DNA of 64,000 nt from contig OX465584.1 of the NCBI GenBank assembly GCA_950022655.1, positions 54,082,789 to 54,146,788 of the forward strand, in the 5' to 3' direction. The notes under the pieces were generated by a model. That model ran no database searches and was not told the DNA's origin. It saw nothing but the letters and a program-made list of their open reading frames with translations. The position numbers and the translations under genes were made by a program. Shown one piece after another: positions 1 through 10,977 of this stretch; within the stretch, counting starts at the first letter, position 1, and each line of letters opens with the position of its first letter. The DNA is from Alentia gelatinosa. Its lineage: Eukaryota > Annelida > Polychaeta > Phyllodocida > Polynoidae.

Positions 1-228
1 ATGACCATGTGGAGGAATTGTGGACGTCGGCCGCCCAAATCGCTCATCGGCTCAGATCAGCTGGGACAATCTGCCTGGTGGATCAGTAAATTGGCCGGAA
101 TCGGCTGAACCAGCCTATTGAAAACCCTGTTGCCCGCAACCGTGCGGTCATCGCCTCTGGTCAGCCGGCCCTGTAAAAACCAGCCGGCCAGCCGCCTCTG
201 AGTGTCAATTTGGTGGATCACATGCTTA

Positions 229-297
229 ATGCCAGCCGTCCATCTACTACGATAGAAATTTAGACCTACTGATATGGCACCGATACAAAAAGCTCAA
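229..297 (-). mobile_element. Fragment of MITE family A
   Basis: One terminus of family A (CCATCTACTACGATAGAAAT followed by a TGATATGGCACCGATAC stretch) matches the end of the fuller copy at 6636-6917. The rest of the element is missing. The bases before it (1-228) hold only short GC-rich self-complementary motifs (CAGCCGGCC) and no recognisable gene. Confidence 0.55.
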
Positions 298-815
298 GCA
301 GTCACTTTCTGGTACGATCTAGATGTAAAAACTCAGAGGATTGTTTCAAAATCCATATATAAAAATTTATTAAAACTGAAAATGCATGAAGAAAATAAGT
401 AAATATTGAGAAGTTATTATCCACGCGTGAACGACTATCCGAAATCTTGTATTGTATTGTCAAACATGACCAGCACTGAATACCATCATATTTGTCATTC
501 GATGTATATACAGATTATCACATGAGTTGTGATATGTAACATTTATATGTTCAGGAAAATGATCAACATTTGTTTGAAGAGCATTATATCAACTTTGAAA
601 CAAATAAAGATCTATAAAAAAAAAAAGTACCTGAGCTTAGTTCCCCATCCTGATCCTCACACGCTCTTGAGATTGTTAGAGAGGTATCGATATTGATTTG
701 AGAGCATTGCTGACACTAACAAAAAGAAAATAGGCCAAGCAGTGTTTGTGAAACCTCGACGTCAGTATTTTTGCAGAAAAAGAGGGGTTACTATAACAAA
801 AGATCATTGAAAAGG
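298..815. other. AT-rich spacer, nothing recognised
   Basis: No open frame of note, no repeat shared with the rest of the window and no RNA motif was found here. Confidence 0.5.
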
Positions 816-879
816 TGCTCTTTTTAAAAAAAAATTTTGCACGACTGGGAGCCCTGGGGATGCTTCCAATTGCAAGGAG

Positions 880-1074
880 TCATGTGCTTCTCGAGGCAAT
901 GATGTTTTTGATGGCGGGGATCATGTGTTCTGCGAGGCCAATGAGTAGCCTCCACGCTGTCATCATGGCGGCTCCGACGTCGCTCAATCCCACCAGGGGT
1001 TTCTCATTACACCCCAGTAAGTGCTGCATGAAAGGCTTGCATGTCTCCCAATCAGCTGTCAAAAGTGTACACAC
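880..1074 (-). pseudogene. Possible relic coding segment, unidentified
   Basis: A stretch richer in G+C than its surroundings (about 840-1245) has a 64-codon minus-strand frame with balanced composition (ADWETCKPFMQHLLG near its start, VGLSDVGAAMMTAW in the middle). It has no convincing ATG start, and an in-frame TGA lies roughly a dozen codons upstream. A neighbouring frame upstream stays open and could join it through one frameshift. I do not recognise the family. It could be a decayed gene or transposon fragment, or simply chance. Confidence 0.2.
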
Positions 1075-1352
1075 GCTCCCAAAATGGCGTTCTCGCTCGC
1101 AAGGCGTTCATAAAATGTCAGCGGGGCTTGGGGAAAAACATGGCCTCGGTCGCTCACCCCTCAATCGTAGTGGCAATTGATTGCGACTGGCCCTTTGTAG
1201 GCCCCGGTGCGAACCCAAACTCTCCAGGACCCATCACCAATTAGGGACGAAACACTAGGTGATTCCTTCTTCTATTAAAGACAGTGAAAGATTCCAAACG
1301 GTCAATCCACTTAATTTAAGTGCTAGGTTTCTTTAAGAATCTGGGAGCTGTT

Positions 1353-1520
1353 AAATAAAGTTCATTCGTTTATGGTGCTGGTGCTGGATGATCCGATAAC
1401 TCCAACGATAAAGAGATCCTGGACGATTTTCCCCCATTCAGAGTTGTGTGACATAAGATATTTTCAAAATAAACATATTTTTATATTACATCTTGGCCCA
1501 AAAGATATTTTTACCCTTCC
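1353..1520 (+). repeat. Repeat family Y, copy 1
   Basis: This segment shares a diverged alignment with 52157-52400. Both contain AATAAAGTTC, GGTGCTG, then GATAACTCCAACGATAAA, and near the far end GGCCCAAAAGA. No terminal inverted repeats were found and the nature of the element is unknown. Confidence 0.5.
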
Positions 1521-1748
1521 TAGTTTATTCAACGGCCCCCTGCTTAGAAGTCGATGAACAGCAACATCGTCAACTTAGAATACTTTCAATCTCTCATCTT
1601 TGGAAAGGAGATGATAGAGTCAACATTTCTCCTCGATTAACCTTTATATATCCGCCTACTTTTAAGATAATAGCATAAAAGGAGCCAGCTTTGTTTTGTG
1701 TTTTCCCCATTATATTGCCATATTTCAACTATTTACACTCTCTAATAA

Positions 1749-1945
1749 GCCGGAGACACACCAAGCAAGAAACGTCAGCGATCTCTGGAATTGCCAACAG
1801 AAAATGGCATGTATGTGAAATATTATTTCAGAATAATATTTCCCACCAATAATTAAGCATCTTAGAAGCAATAAAGAGGTGAACTGTGAAATAATAGCTC
1901 GCATACACGCCATTTTGTGTTTGGCGATTCTGGAGTCCCGTTCGC
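1749..1945 (+). mobile_element. MITE family G, decayed copy
   Basis: The left end (CCGGAGACACACCAAGC) and the internal CGCCATTTTGTGT segment match the complete family G copies at 13519-13750 and 22635-22854. The right terminal repeat has decayed. TAA triplets lie just before the left end, as in the other copies. Confidence 0.6.
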
Positions 1946-2590
1946 ATACAGAGAAGTGTCTTAATATACAAGCCGAAATTTTTCAACAGGCGCAAGGCTG
2001 TATCATAGCGTGTCAGCATTGAATCGTTTCTATTTATTACGTGATTTCCACGTCCTTTTTTCGGGGGTAAATGTTTATTCTGGAGCTAATGATACACCTA
2101 GTTGTGCCTTTTCTCACATTGCGCCAGGGGGAATTGTATCCCTTTAAGAAAGATTCATAACAGAGGGCGCTATTGTTAACACGGGAATGGTGGTACCCAG
2201 GGAACCCAAGTCACGCGCCAGTCTCCCTCAGAAGACCATGTTAAAGCCTTCTCTACGTTTTGGTATTCTGATCGTGTTTTGTTTTTTGTTCTAGTTATAA
2301 TGGCATCCAAGGGAGAGGAAATGCCTAAGGACAAGACGGGAACAAAAATGGCAAGGTATTTGGAGAGCGCCATTTATCTACCTTTAGTAAATTTTGCAGA
2401 AATGCCCAGCAACTGTCGAACAGCACAGACAGGCGGACATGGGGTTTGAAGACGCAGAAGGCACCGGCGCAGAGCAGATGAGAGCAGAACAAGTGACTAA
2501 AAAACAACTTCTAATGAGACCCATCACCCGGCGTTTACATTAGACGACTAAATATGTGGCGACTGTAGATCGTCAAGCCATTGGTCATCT
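1946..2590. other. Unassigned spacer
   Basis: No gene or RNA is supported. Near 2520-2570 there is a short family B-like piece (GGCGTTTACATTAGACGAC). Confidence 0.4.
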
Positions 2591-2835
2591 TGGACTTGTT
2601 TCACTAGTTTCGTGACATGTCTAGATGGCGTCTGTGACACCATACAGACAAATAGGGTTTCCCTAGTTTCGTGATAACACAAGTAGCTGCCCTCAGGACA
2701 AGACAGACCCCAAACACGGTGTGTCTGGTTTCATAAGAATTAGACATTCGACTTCGTTTTGTCCGTTCTTGCTTGCACTGTTGGTGCCGCTTTTCATGTC
2801 TGTCTAACACTTTTGTCACAAAACTAGTGATATAG
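2591..2835 (+). mobile_element. Inverted-repeat element family E, copy
   Basis: The element begins with a degenerate family E terminus (TGGACTTGTTTCACTAGTTT) and contains the family's internal arms (ACACAAGTAGCTGCC, GACAGACCCCAAACA). It abuts a second family E copy at 2836. There is no coding capacity. Confidence 0.65.
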
Positions 2836-3136
2836 GGACCTGTTTCAGTAGTTTTGTGACATTAGGCCTAGACAGACATCAACAGCGGCACCAACAGTGC
2901 AAGCAACAGCAGAAAAAGTCTAGCAAATATCAGTGGGTTGGAGCGGCCAATCTTCTTCATATATGGAAAGATTATAGATTATATGTATCTCCTACTCGTG
3001 TTAAAGTTTCATTGCTTAATTCCTGTGGGAAGTGAGTGAAATTCTGTGTGTCATAGATTGCAGTCTTGTGATCTGTCCGTATGGTGTCACAGACGCCATT
3101 TAGACATGTCGTGAAACTACTGAAACATGTCCCAGG
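2836..3136 (+). mobile_element. Family E element, subtype 2
   Basis: The element runs from GGGACCTGTTTCAGTAGTTT to the complementary end ACTACTGAAACATGTCCC. Its interior (ATCTTCTTCATAT, GTGATCTGTCCGTATGG) is closely similar to those at 23221-23520 and 59938-60240, which suggests a fairly young non-autonomous subfamily. Confidence 0.75.
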
Positions 3137-3345
3137 TCCCAGGTGGTGGTAATGTCCACCACAAAAGTCATCGACCTCAGAAAGTACCCTAGCGTTTATA
3201 CTGACAACTATAAGTTTTCACAGAATCGCCACCCATGTAGACGATTCCGCTTGAGATAGTTGCTGGCATCAGAGCGTGTCCAATAATCGTCAGGTGGTGC
3301 CTAATTGTATAATCGGATGTAACTAGATGATCTGCAGTCGCCACT

Positions 3346-3450
3346 CGCTTGGCGTTTACACTAGACGATTTCTAGCTTTGTAGTGCTGAAAGTTGTCAGG
3401 GGATGCAAAATGACAGAATCCCCGGCAAGAATGATCTAGTGTAAACGCTG
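3346..3450 (+). mobile_element. Family B fragment
   Basis: It contains the family B terminus GGCGTTTACACTAGACGATT and the reversed GTGTAAACGCTGGG about 90 bp on. This is a shortened fold-back version of the 385-bp element at 51722-52106. Confidence 0.55.
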
Positions 3451-3579
3451 GGTTGCAGAGGTGAAACGATTAAAGCCAGAGATACAGGACTCTATGGCGT
3501 ACTTGGAACGGGAGCTTCATCAACTAAATTTGGAGAATGTGAACAGTTGTTGGTCTGATCGACCAACGGAGACACTTAA

Positions 3580-3930
3580 GCCCAATTCACATCTACCGAT
3601 TTTGGAACATTAATGTACCTTTGTCAGTGACAAAGAGACGGTGCTTTGTCTCAAGTGAGGGATCCTAACAGAGTTGGTCCTAGTCGGCAGATGTTGGGCT
3701 GCTAGGCAAGGGTCAGCCAACAATTAGTGAAACCCCCAGCTTGAGATGTTCTTTTGTCACTGACAGGCTCAGGTAATTTGCCTACGACAAGTTCACCAAC
3801 AATTATATGAGTTGGGAACTAATCGTGTAGATTTTTTTAGTTACCCAGAGAGTCTGTCGGTGGTGCCACCAACTATATGTATCAAACTGTCGGTATCAAA
3901 CAATCGGTGAGGGGAGTAGATTAGACCCAG
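3580..3930. repeat. Family D-like repeat
   Basis: Motifs CACATCTACCGATTTTGGAAC, TTGTCAGTGACAAAG and AGGCAAATTA-type pieces match family D at 33335-33767 and 38366-38697. The copy is strongly diverged and rearranged. The sequence to 4365 carries more of the same GTCGGTGGTGCC-type motifs and no gene. Confidence 0.4.
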
Positions 3931-4365
3931 TGACCAAGATTTCACTCAGTGATGGGTGGTGCCACATTGCATAATCTAAGCAGAAAAAGTTGTGGGTCAT
4001 TTCACGAGTTGGGTCATTTCCATTGACTGATTTTGGGTCAGTAGTGCCAAAAATCCGTCGGGCGTTCCTGACCATAGATCGGTGACAGGAAATCGGCTAA
4101 TGGAAACAGGCCTTTATAAGGAGAACACAAAAAATCTACATCCTTTTTGTCGGAAAATGCCTATAGGGATTATTTTTATTTATCATTGTCACATAATTAA
4201 TTCCAAATTTTCTTTTATAAAAAAACTTCTTTTCGATCTGTTCGTATAAAGTGAGTTCTCTTCTTGCTTTCAATGTCTCATTTAATCATCGAAATTTATA
4301 TCATCTCACGTCTGCTTTTATAAATGCATGTTCTGGATCTTTGCATTTCAAAAGTAAACGATATC

Positions 4366-4765
4366 TTAAAGACACATTCTACAATTTGTTATGGTGCAAC
4401 TTGATAATTTTTGAATTCATATGATAAGTAAAATCGGCCAATTTTGAACTGCTTGATTTACATAGGAAATGGACTGAAAAAAGTGGATTTTCTCTAATTT
4501 TGTCAAAAACATGGACGATGCAGACAGTTTTTAAAGCTTAAATGTGTAACATAATGTATTTGCTACATTCAGTGAAAGGTGGAAGAATATGACATGGGTT
4601 TTACTATACCAAAAACAACTTTTTTTAATTCCTATATACTCCACCATAATATTACCATCTCTAAATAGATTAGTTAGATATGTGTTCCACAACACTTTGA
4701 GACCATCCTCTGCGTGCTATTCTGTATTTTAATGTTCAAGACGAATTTTCTGATACGGCTTAAGA
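4366..4765. mobile_element. Repeat family M, old copy
   Basis: Ends CTTAAAGACACATTCTACAA and TCTGATACGGCTTAAG are imperfect inverted repeats. The interior (TTTTTAAAGCTTAAATGTGTA, TATGTGTTCCACAACACTTTGAGA) aligns with 10978-11442 and with fragments near 41870-42010 and 50330-50398. High divergence suggests an old AT-rich element. Confidence 0.5.
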
Positions 4766-5045
4766 TTTGTGAGGACATTAAGGGCTGTTGGCATGTTAAA
4801 CACCTCAGTACAGCAGACTTCACCGCACCTCATTTACATACACTAATACCCTCACACCTTTCATTTACATATTCCATCGCTTTTTGATTGGTTCTTCCTC
4901 AGCACGAGTGCCTGTTCATTACTCTAAACGTGCGTCTACGCAATAACCTTTAATTTACAACTCACGCCTCAACAATTCACTTTTCTTAGAACTACAGCAC
5001 ACTACTGCTAATTGTATCTATGAAATCCACCACCTAAGCCCCTCT

Positions 5046-5545
5046 TACCCAGTGTTTACACTAGACGATTATATGCGACGATTTTAGATTTTTATCAAAA
5101 ATATTTTTCTTTGGTCCCATGTCTGCTGAGGTTGTGTGCTCTCTGGTGAGGGCTCCACCGGTCCTCGCAGGTTTGGGACTTTTCGAGAAAAAAAATTACA
5201 CAATCTGAAAATTTTTAGTCGTCAATGGCATGGAATCGTTAAGTGTTAACCCTAAAGGAGGGATGACTACAGATCGTCTAATTACATCAGAATACGCAAT
5301 GCGGCACAACCTGACAACCATAGCAGACATTTTGATGCTGCCGACGTTTCGATCCAGCTTAAATATATTGTCTAGATGCATGGCGATTCTGATTCAGATT
5401 CAGTCATCGTAGGTTGTTATAAAAATTCGTCTAAATTTAACACTTGGGGAATTTCTTTGCTTAACGACTATTGTGGCATATCTTGTGTAATCAAGTACCA
5501 CCTGACGACTAATGGATGGACGATCTACAGTTGCCACGTTTTTAG
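5046..5545. mobile_element. Family B remnants
   Basis: Several family B signatures occur (AGTGTTTACACTAGACGATT at the left, GGATGACTACAGATCGTCTA, then ACCACCTGACGACTAATGG), in the order seen in the 51722-52106 copy but with divergence and small insertions. Short open frames here are chance frames in the repeat. Confidence 0.5.
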
Positions 5546-5550
5546 TCATC

Positions 5551-5872
5551 TGGGACCTGTTTCAGTAGTTTCGTGACATGACACCATACAGACAGATCAA
5601 CACAAGTCACGGCACCTATGGGTGGACAGGACCCAAACACGGTGTGTCCGGTTTCAAAAGTATTAGACAATTTCATGCAATGACACTTTACCATGAGTAA
5701 GGGATACATATAACCTATAATCGTTCCAAATATGAAGAAAATTGGCTGCTCTGAACCGCTGATATTTGACATCAAACCCGACAAAAATATTTCCCCTGTT
5801 GCTTGCACTGTTGGTGCCGCTGTTCATGCCTGTCTTGGCCTAATGTCACGAAACTAATGAAACAGGTCCCTG
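5551..5872. mobile_element. Family E element with altered centre
   Basis: Both termini are present (TGGGACCTGTTTCAGTAGTT and its complement ending ACAGGTCCCTGG). The centre differs from other copies, with an unrelated AT-rich segment at about 5660-5790. It lies inside family B sequence, so it inserted later. Confidence 0.6.
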
Positions 5873-5899
5873 GTATAAACGCTGGGTATGTCCCTCTGA

Positions 5900-6250
5900 C
5901 CCTGCGTTTACACTAGACGATTCTGGCCAACGATTCTTGAATTAAGCACCACCTTGAGCAGTAAAAGGCTTAAAATCATCTATGGAAACAAAAAAGTGAC
6001 GACTACAGATCATCAGATTACATTAGATTACGCAATTTGGCACAACCTGACGATTATATAGTTGATTTGGCGCCGACGATTATTTCAAGACAATACATTT
6101 CTATAAAAAGTCGTATAAGCTTGAGGGTCAACAACGACTTTTGATGATGATATTGTGTAATTGAGCACCACTTGATGACCATTGTCTAGACGATCGCCAG
6201 TCGTTACATTTTTTCGTCGTCTAGCGTAAATACCGAAATTGCCACGTGGA
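5900..6250. mobile_element. Family B element, diverged
   Basis: It starts with CTGCGTTTACACTAGACGAT, passes through ACGACTACAGATCATCAGAT and ends near GTCGTCTAGCGTAAATACC. The order matches the full family B copy. It is non-coding. Confidence 0.55.
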
Positions 6251-6503
6251 ATAATGTACCTAAGATGGTTGTACTTCACACCTTTTCCGCAGTGTCAGGC
6301 AATTTTCCTGTGTAGAAAGATCTCAGTGCAAGATGCCATTCTTTTTATAATCTCAAGGAAAAATGGCGAATTTGATCCACATGGAAAGACACAGCTGCTT
6401 TATAATTTCAACTAAGTCCCTGTGAACACACACCCTTTGATTTCATTAGGAGGTGCAAGGATAAAGCATACATATTTAATTGGGATGGACCTATAAAGTG
6501 CTG

Positions 6504-7400
6504 GAGAAACGAGGTATAAACCTTGTTTCCATTGGCCAACGAAAACGGCATTGGTTACTGAGTCAGCCTGAACGTCTGTCGGTGGTGGCTCTGACTGTTT
6601 GTCGGTATCAAAGAATCGCTGAGCGTGTAGTGTATGGCCTGGCGTCCACCTACTACGATAGAAATTTAGACCAACCGATATGGCACCGATACAAAAAGCA
6701 AATATCGGAGACATATCGGGAAGGTGCTAAATCGTAGACATATATTTAGACATGCCAATCCACCATGCATCGTATGGGGTTTTCATCGGTGTCTAATCGC
6801 AGAAACGTGGTCAACTGCCCCGATATTAGGTGACCTTCGGACGCGATTTTGATTTTGTATCGGGATGTGCATCGTAGACCATATCGGAGCCATATCGTAG
6901 TAGGTGGACGCCGGGCCTTAATGTACTCGTTCTACTGTATTTCCCAGGTACACACACAAATCCTCTGTGAAAATCTGTCATTGTTGTCCTACTCGCTGAC
7001 ATTCTCTGCAGGTCTCGTTTCCATTCACCGATCTGGCATCAGTGTACCAGAATAAAATCTGTCGGTGGTTCCTGACTGTAGATCAGTGCAATGGAAGAGG
7101 GCCAACAAGGCTCGTTTCCATTGACTGACGAAAGCGTCAGAGTACCCAGAAAGTTTGTCGTAGGTGCCACCGACTGTGTTGGTATCGAGAAATCGGTGAG
7201 GGTTGGAATTTTCACTCAGTGACCAAGCATTCACTCAGTGGTCGGTGGTGCCACATCTAAGCAGAAAAAGTCGTGGGTCATTTCAAAAGCTGGGTCCTTT
7301 CCATCGACCGATTTTATGTCAGCAGTGCAAAAAGTCCGTCGGTGGTTCACGACTCTAGATCGGCGACGGGAAATCGGTCAGTGGAAACGGGTCTGATACA
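6504..7400. mobile_element. Family F repeat array interrupted by family A
   Basis: Motifs TTTCCATTGGCCAACGAAAA, GTCGGTGGTGGC, TTCACTCAGTG and GTTTCCATTCACCGATC recur here and at 8620-9025, 17505-18245, 19470-19710 and 62316-62655. The family A element at 6636-6917 splits the first unit. Family F seems to be a long-diverged fold-back family related in motif content to C. Confidence 0.5.
6636..6917 (-). mobile_element. MITE family A (PIF/Harbinger-like), nested in F
   Basis: A 282-bp element with long terminal inverted repeats (GGCCTGGCGTCCACCTACTA at one end, GTAGGTGGACGCCGGGCC at the other). It is flanked by TAT on the left and TTA on the right, a degraded form of the 3-bp duplication seen in other copies. 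It interrupts family F, so it is the younger of the two here. Confidence 0.75.
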
Positions 7401-7464
7401 CTGCATCCTCTAAGATTATTTGATACCGACGTACAGTCGCTGGCACCACCTATGGTGCCGTTAA

Positions 7465-7658
7465 GGCCCGTTTCCATCGGTCAACGAAAACAGTGTAGAT
7501 TTTCATAGTTCTCCTAAAAGCCTATTTCTACTGGCTGTTACCGATATACAGTCAGGAACAACCGGCTGACCTTTATCACTGCTGAGGCACAATAGAAATC
7601 CGCTGTTAGGAGAACACAGAAAATCTAAACTGTTTTTGTCAGCCGATGGAAACGGGCC
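7465..7658. mobile_element. MITE family C, fold-back
   Basis: It begins GGCCCGTTTCCATCGG and ends CCGATGGAAACGGGCC, with internal complementary arms around TTAGTTCTCCTAA/TTAGGAGAACACAG. Nearly the whole 194 bp is self-complementary. TTAA precedes it. Confidence 0.7.
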
Positions 7659-8640
7659 TATACCCTGAACCGTCAAAGATTATTTGATACCGACGTACAG
7701 TCAGTGGCATCACCTGCGGTGCCGTTTTCGTCGGCTAATGGAAAATAGCCTCATCTTGTCCACAGACCCCCTGCAGCTCATTCCTGCACACCTTCCTGCT
7801 CACTACAGAATGGGGTATGTGATGTCTGTCAGCCACGTGCACTCCAGGCGGCCACGTTGACATTACATAAATGAGAAGATGTGTGTTGACTCTGATCACA
7901 GAACCTCACGACAGCTATCTCTACATACACAGAGACTGCCTAATGGAGGGGAGAGTTCCGAGGCCCCGCGGTGAAGTAATGGACAAAGATCAGAAACCGA
8001 AGAATTAAACCTCTTTTGCATCGGCCGACAAAAATAGTGGAGAGTTACCTTATAGGCCTATTTCCATTGGCCGATTATTATGCACTGATCTACAGTCAGG
8101 AACAACCAACAGACCTTTATCACTGCTGAGGTACAATGGAAATCGGCTGTTAGGCGAACACAGAAAATCTACACTGTTTTTGTCGGCCGATGGAAACGGG
8201 CCTATACCCTGAACCGTCAAAGATTATTTGATACCGACATACAGTCAGTGGCACCACCTACCGTTCCGTTTTCGTCGGCTAATGTAAAATGGCCTCATCT
8301 TGTCCACAGACCCCCCGCAGCTCATTCCTGCACACCTTCCTGCTCACCACAGAATGGGGTATGTGATGTCTGTCAGCCACGTGCACTCCAGGCGGCCACG
8401 TTGACATTACATAAATGAGAAGATATGTGTTGACTCTGATCACAGAACCTCATGACAGCTATCTCTACATACACAGAGACTGCCTAATGGAGGGGAGAGT
8501 TCCGAGGCCCCGCGGTGAAGTAATGGACAAAGATCAGAAACCGAAGAATTAAACCTCTTTTCCATTGGCCGACAAAAACAGTGGAGAGTTACCTTATAGG
8601 CCTATTTCCATTGGCCGATTTTTGGGCACCGATCTACAGT
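7521..8640. repeat. Tandem duplication, about 540-bp unit
   Basis: The segment starting CCTATTTCTACTGGC at 7521 recurs at 8057 and again, as a short third start, at 8601 (spacings 536 and 544). The units share non-transposon sequence such as CACGTGCACTCCAGGCGGCC and GAGGGGAGAGTTCCGAGG with few differences, so the duplication is younger than the family C element it includes. A partial further copy of the unit's end lies at about 9832-9897. Confidence 0.8.
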
Positions 8641-9025
8641 CAGGAACCACCGATGTAAGATTGGTGAATGGAAATGGCCTGGCACTTATAGTGGTGTCCG
8701 ACTAATCTGGCGAAGATTATGCAATAACACCACCCCATGCCGAATCTATCGGCATGCACAGGTGAAACACATGGATGATGCGGTACCCACTGCACCCTCA
8801 CCGATTATGTGTCACCAATGTGGAGTCGTTGGCCACCACCACCAGACTTTCTAGGTTACTTGAAAAATCTCCAACGTTTTCGTCGGGCAATGGAAACAGG
8901 CCGTGGAAGTCTGTTCGTGTTGCCCCTCACAATATGTCGGTATCAAGTTTTTGGTGACGGTGTATCTCCTGGTTGTTCTGGACTGCAGATCGGTGCCAAA
9001 TAGTCGGCCAATGGAAGTGAGGTTT
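8641..9025. mobile_element. Family F remnant
   Basis: It carries F-type motifs (GTTTTCGTCGGGCAATGG, ACAATATGTCGGTATCAAG, GCAGATCGGTGCCAAATAG). Small open frames on the plus strand here are explained by the repeat. Confidence 0.45.
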
Positions 9026-9345
9026 TACCTGACGTCTACATTAGATAACGAAAAACATGATGACTGTAGATCATATATCTAATAATCTTCAGGTGGTGTT
9101 TGATTACAGAATATAGGCCATCATAATCGTCGACCCTTGTGGTGTCGAGACAATTAATTCAAGCCACCTAGAAATAGTCATCGGCATCAAATCTCCTTAA
9201 TCGCAAGGTGGTAAAAAATTGCATAATCCGATGTAATCAGACAATTTGTAGTCATCAATTGTATGGTGTTTACATTAGATGATTTCAAACCATTTATGGC
9301 TGAAAATCGTCTGGTGGTGCTAAATTCAATAATCGTCAACTATAA

Positions 9346-9805
9346 GGCCCGTTTCGATTGGCCGACAAAAAGGGTGGAGGTTTTTTTTGTTAGGCCCGGC
9401 GTCCAACTACCACGATATGGCTCCGATATGGTCTACGATGGACCTCCCGACAGAATATAAAAATTGTGTCGGAAGGTCACCTATAATCGGGGCAGTTGAT
9501 CACCTCTCTGCGATTAGACCCCATTGTAAAAGGGCGTCTACAATTTGGTCCCGATGAAAAACCTGTATCATGGGGTGTCTACGATTTTGACTTTTTGTAT
9601 CGGAGCCATATCGGGAGATCTAATTTTCTATCGTAGTAGAGGTAGACGCCGGGCCTTATCCTAATAGCCTATATCCACTTTGCGTCAGCAGCGCTAAATG
9701 TCCGTCGGTGGTCCCTGACTGTATATCAGTGATGGCAAATGAAAATGGGCTATTAGGAGAACACAGAAAATCTACACCATTTTCGTCGGCCAATGGAAAC
9801 GGGCC
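9346..9805. mobile_element. MITE family C, middle layer of the nest
   Basis: It begins GGCCCGTTTCGATTGGCCGA and ends TCGGCCAATGGAAACGGGCC. It sits within family B and is itself broken at 9393 by family A. TAA precedes the left end, and TAA occurs two bases after the right end. Confidence 0.75.
9393..9655 (+). mobile_element. MITE family A, inner layer, with TTA duplication
   Basis: A 263-bp element (GGCCCGGCGTCC to GACGCCGGGCC) flanked on both sides by TTA. Removing it and one TTA restores a family C stretch (TTTTTTGTTATCCTAATAGCC) that matches the C consensus. This gives direct support for a 3-bp TWA target duplication, as known for PIF/Harbinger transposons. Confidence 0.85.
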
Positions 9806-9897
9806 AATAATCGTCTTGTGTAAACGCTGGGATGCCTAATGGAGGAGTCAGTTCCGAGGGCTCTGCGGCTAAGTAATGGACGAAGATCAGAGACGGA

Positions 9898-10371
9898 CCA
9901 AGTAGCCTCGTAACAGGAGGGTAAACACTCCTCATATTGAAGGCCATCTCGCGTGCCGAGGAGTTGGCCCACTTGGATTAAGTATGTTTGAGTGGGCGTC
10001 GGATGGCCACGTGTCCACAAATCAGGCAGGAGAATAATGGAGATAGAATATAACCATGATTTAGATATGCGTGGTCTTATTCTCAGTGTAATTGACCCCT
10101 AGTGATATCCGAGCAAATGCGAGGATATTACGTAGAGTTTAGGCCTAGGATTTTACGACCGCTTTGATCCGAAACCATTTTATAATGTATTTATCATTCA
10201 GCATTGCAATTCAAATTATCAGAGAACAAAAATGACCGCCGATCTTCTCACCCGTAATCTCCGCCCAGTGAATTACACGGATCCTATTGGTCTATAGAGA
10301 CTCCGTAATCGTTGGATAATATGAGAAAACTGTATTCCTGTGGCCGAATTATTATTTTACCGAACCCCTGT
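9898..10371. other. Unassigned spacer
   Basis: No gene, RNA or repeat shared with the rest of the window was found. Two overlapping minus-strand open frames of 64 and 82 codons have no recognisable motif. Confidence 0.4.
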
Positions 10372-10437
10372 CCCCGGCCCTTATAACCGAGGTCGTAGAC
10401 CTCAAGAGGGATGCTCTAACCACTACGCCACTAACTC
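10372..10437 (-). mobile_element. tRNA-derived SINE relic
   Basis: Read on the minus strand, TGGCGTAGTGGTTAGAGC resembles a tRNA A box (internal pol III promoter). About 35 bases later a degraded B box-like GGTTATAAGGGCC follows. The acceptor ends do not pair, so it is not an intact tRNA gene. A SINE head is the best explanation. Confidence 0.35.
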
Positions 10438-10734
10438 GATCGCTACCCGTCGGCTCTCTTTCTCCGTTAAGATGCTTCTGATGATATTTATGGTTTTTTT
10501 CTTAGGTACTTCGAGGTAATTTCATAATCCACTCGTGTATTCTGCTTTTCGCTCTTGTACATGCCTCTGTTCACGTTAACTTGCCGATAAATTTAGCGAT
10601 AATCGAATCGACGTAATCCATCCGCCATTTTGTTTTTGCCCATGAGTAACCTACCCACTGCGCATGCTATGTAATACGCTCACACTGTGAACGTATGGGG
10701 GAATACGCTCCACCCTTTCCGAATTATATGATTA

Positions 10735-10800
10735 ATATATGCCTATAAGCGGGTAGTATAAACGTGTCATTCGCTCATAGGTATATAATAATAGAAATAG
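10735..10800. repeat. Family H-like terminal fragment
   Basis: AATATATGCCTATAAGCGGG followed by CATAGGTATATAATAATAG resembles the right-hand arms of family H (18587-18738 and 22248-22396). The hairpin half is absent. Confidence 0.45.
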
Positions 10801-10977
10801 AGCTGAACTTGAATATAAAAGAAGTCTGACTGAGACATGTGCATCTATCTGTATGTGGTAGAAGCAACAAGTGGTGCGTAATAAATGACCCAACTGCTAC
10901 TCCTCACTTTACCATTGCATTGCGGCCTCACGTGGTGTTATATCATAGGTCAATTCGCTCGCTCTGATGACAGATAT

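Larger units (their letters stand above)
9028..9833. mobile_element. Family B, outer shell of a three-level nest
   Basis: Family B sequence (GACGTCTACATTAGATAAC at the left, GGTGTTTACATTAGATGATT at 9263, and ATCGTCTTGTGTAAACGCTG at the right) is split by a family C element at 9346-9805. The sequence on either side joins to match the uninterrupted B stretch near 44230-44284. Confidence 0.7.

Noticed and set aside
6412..6714. 100-codon minus-strand frame with a partly overlapping plus-strand frame
   Set aside because: Both are frames inside families F and A, with no conservation between copies.
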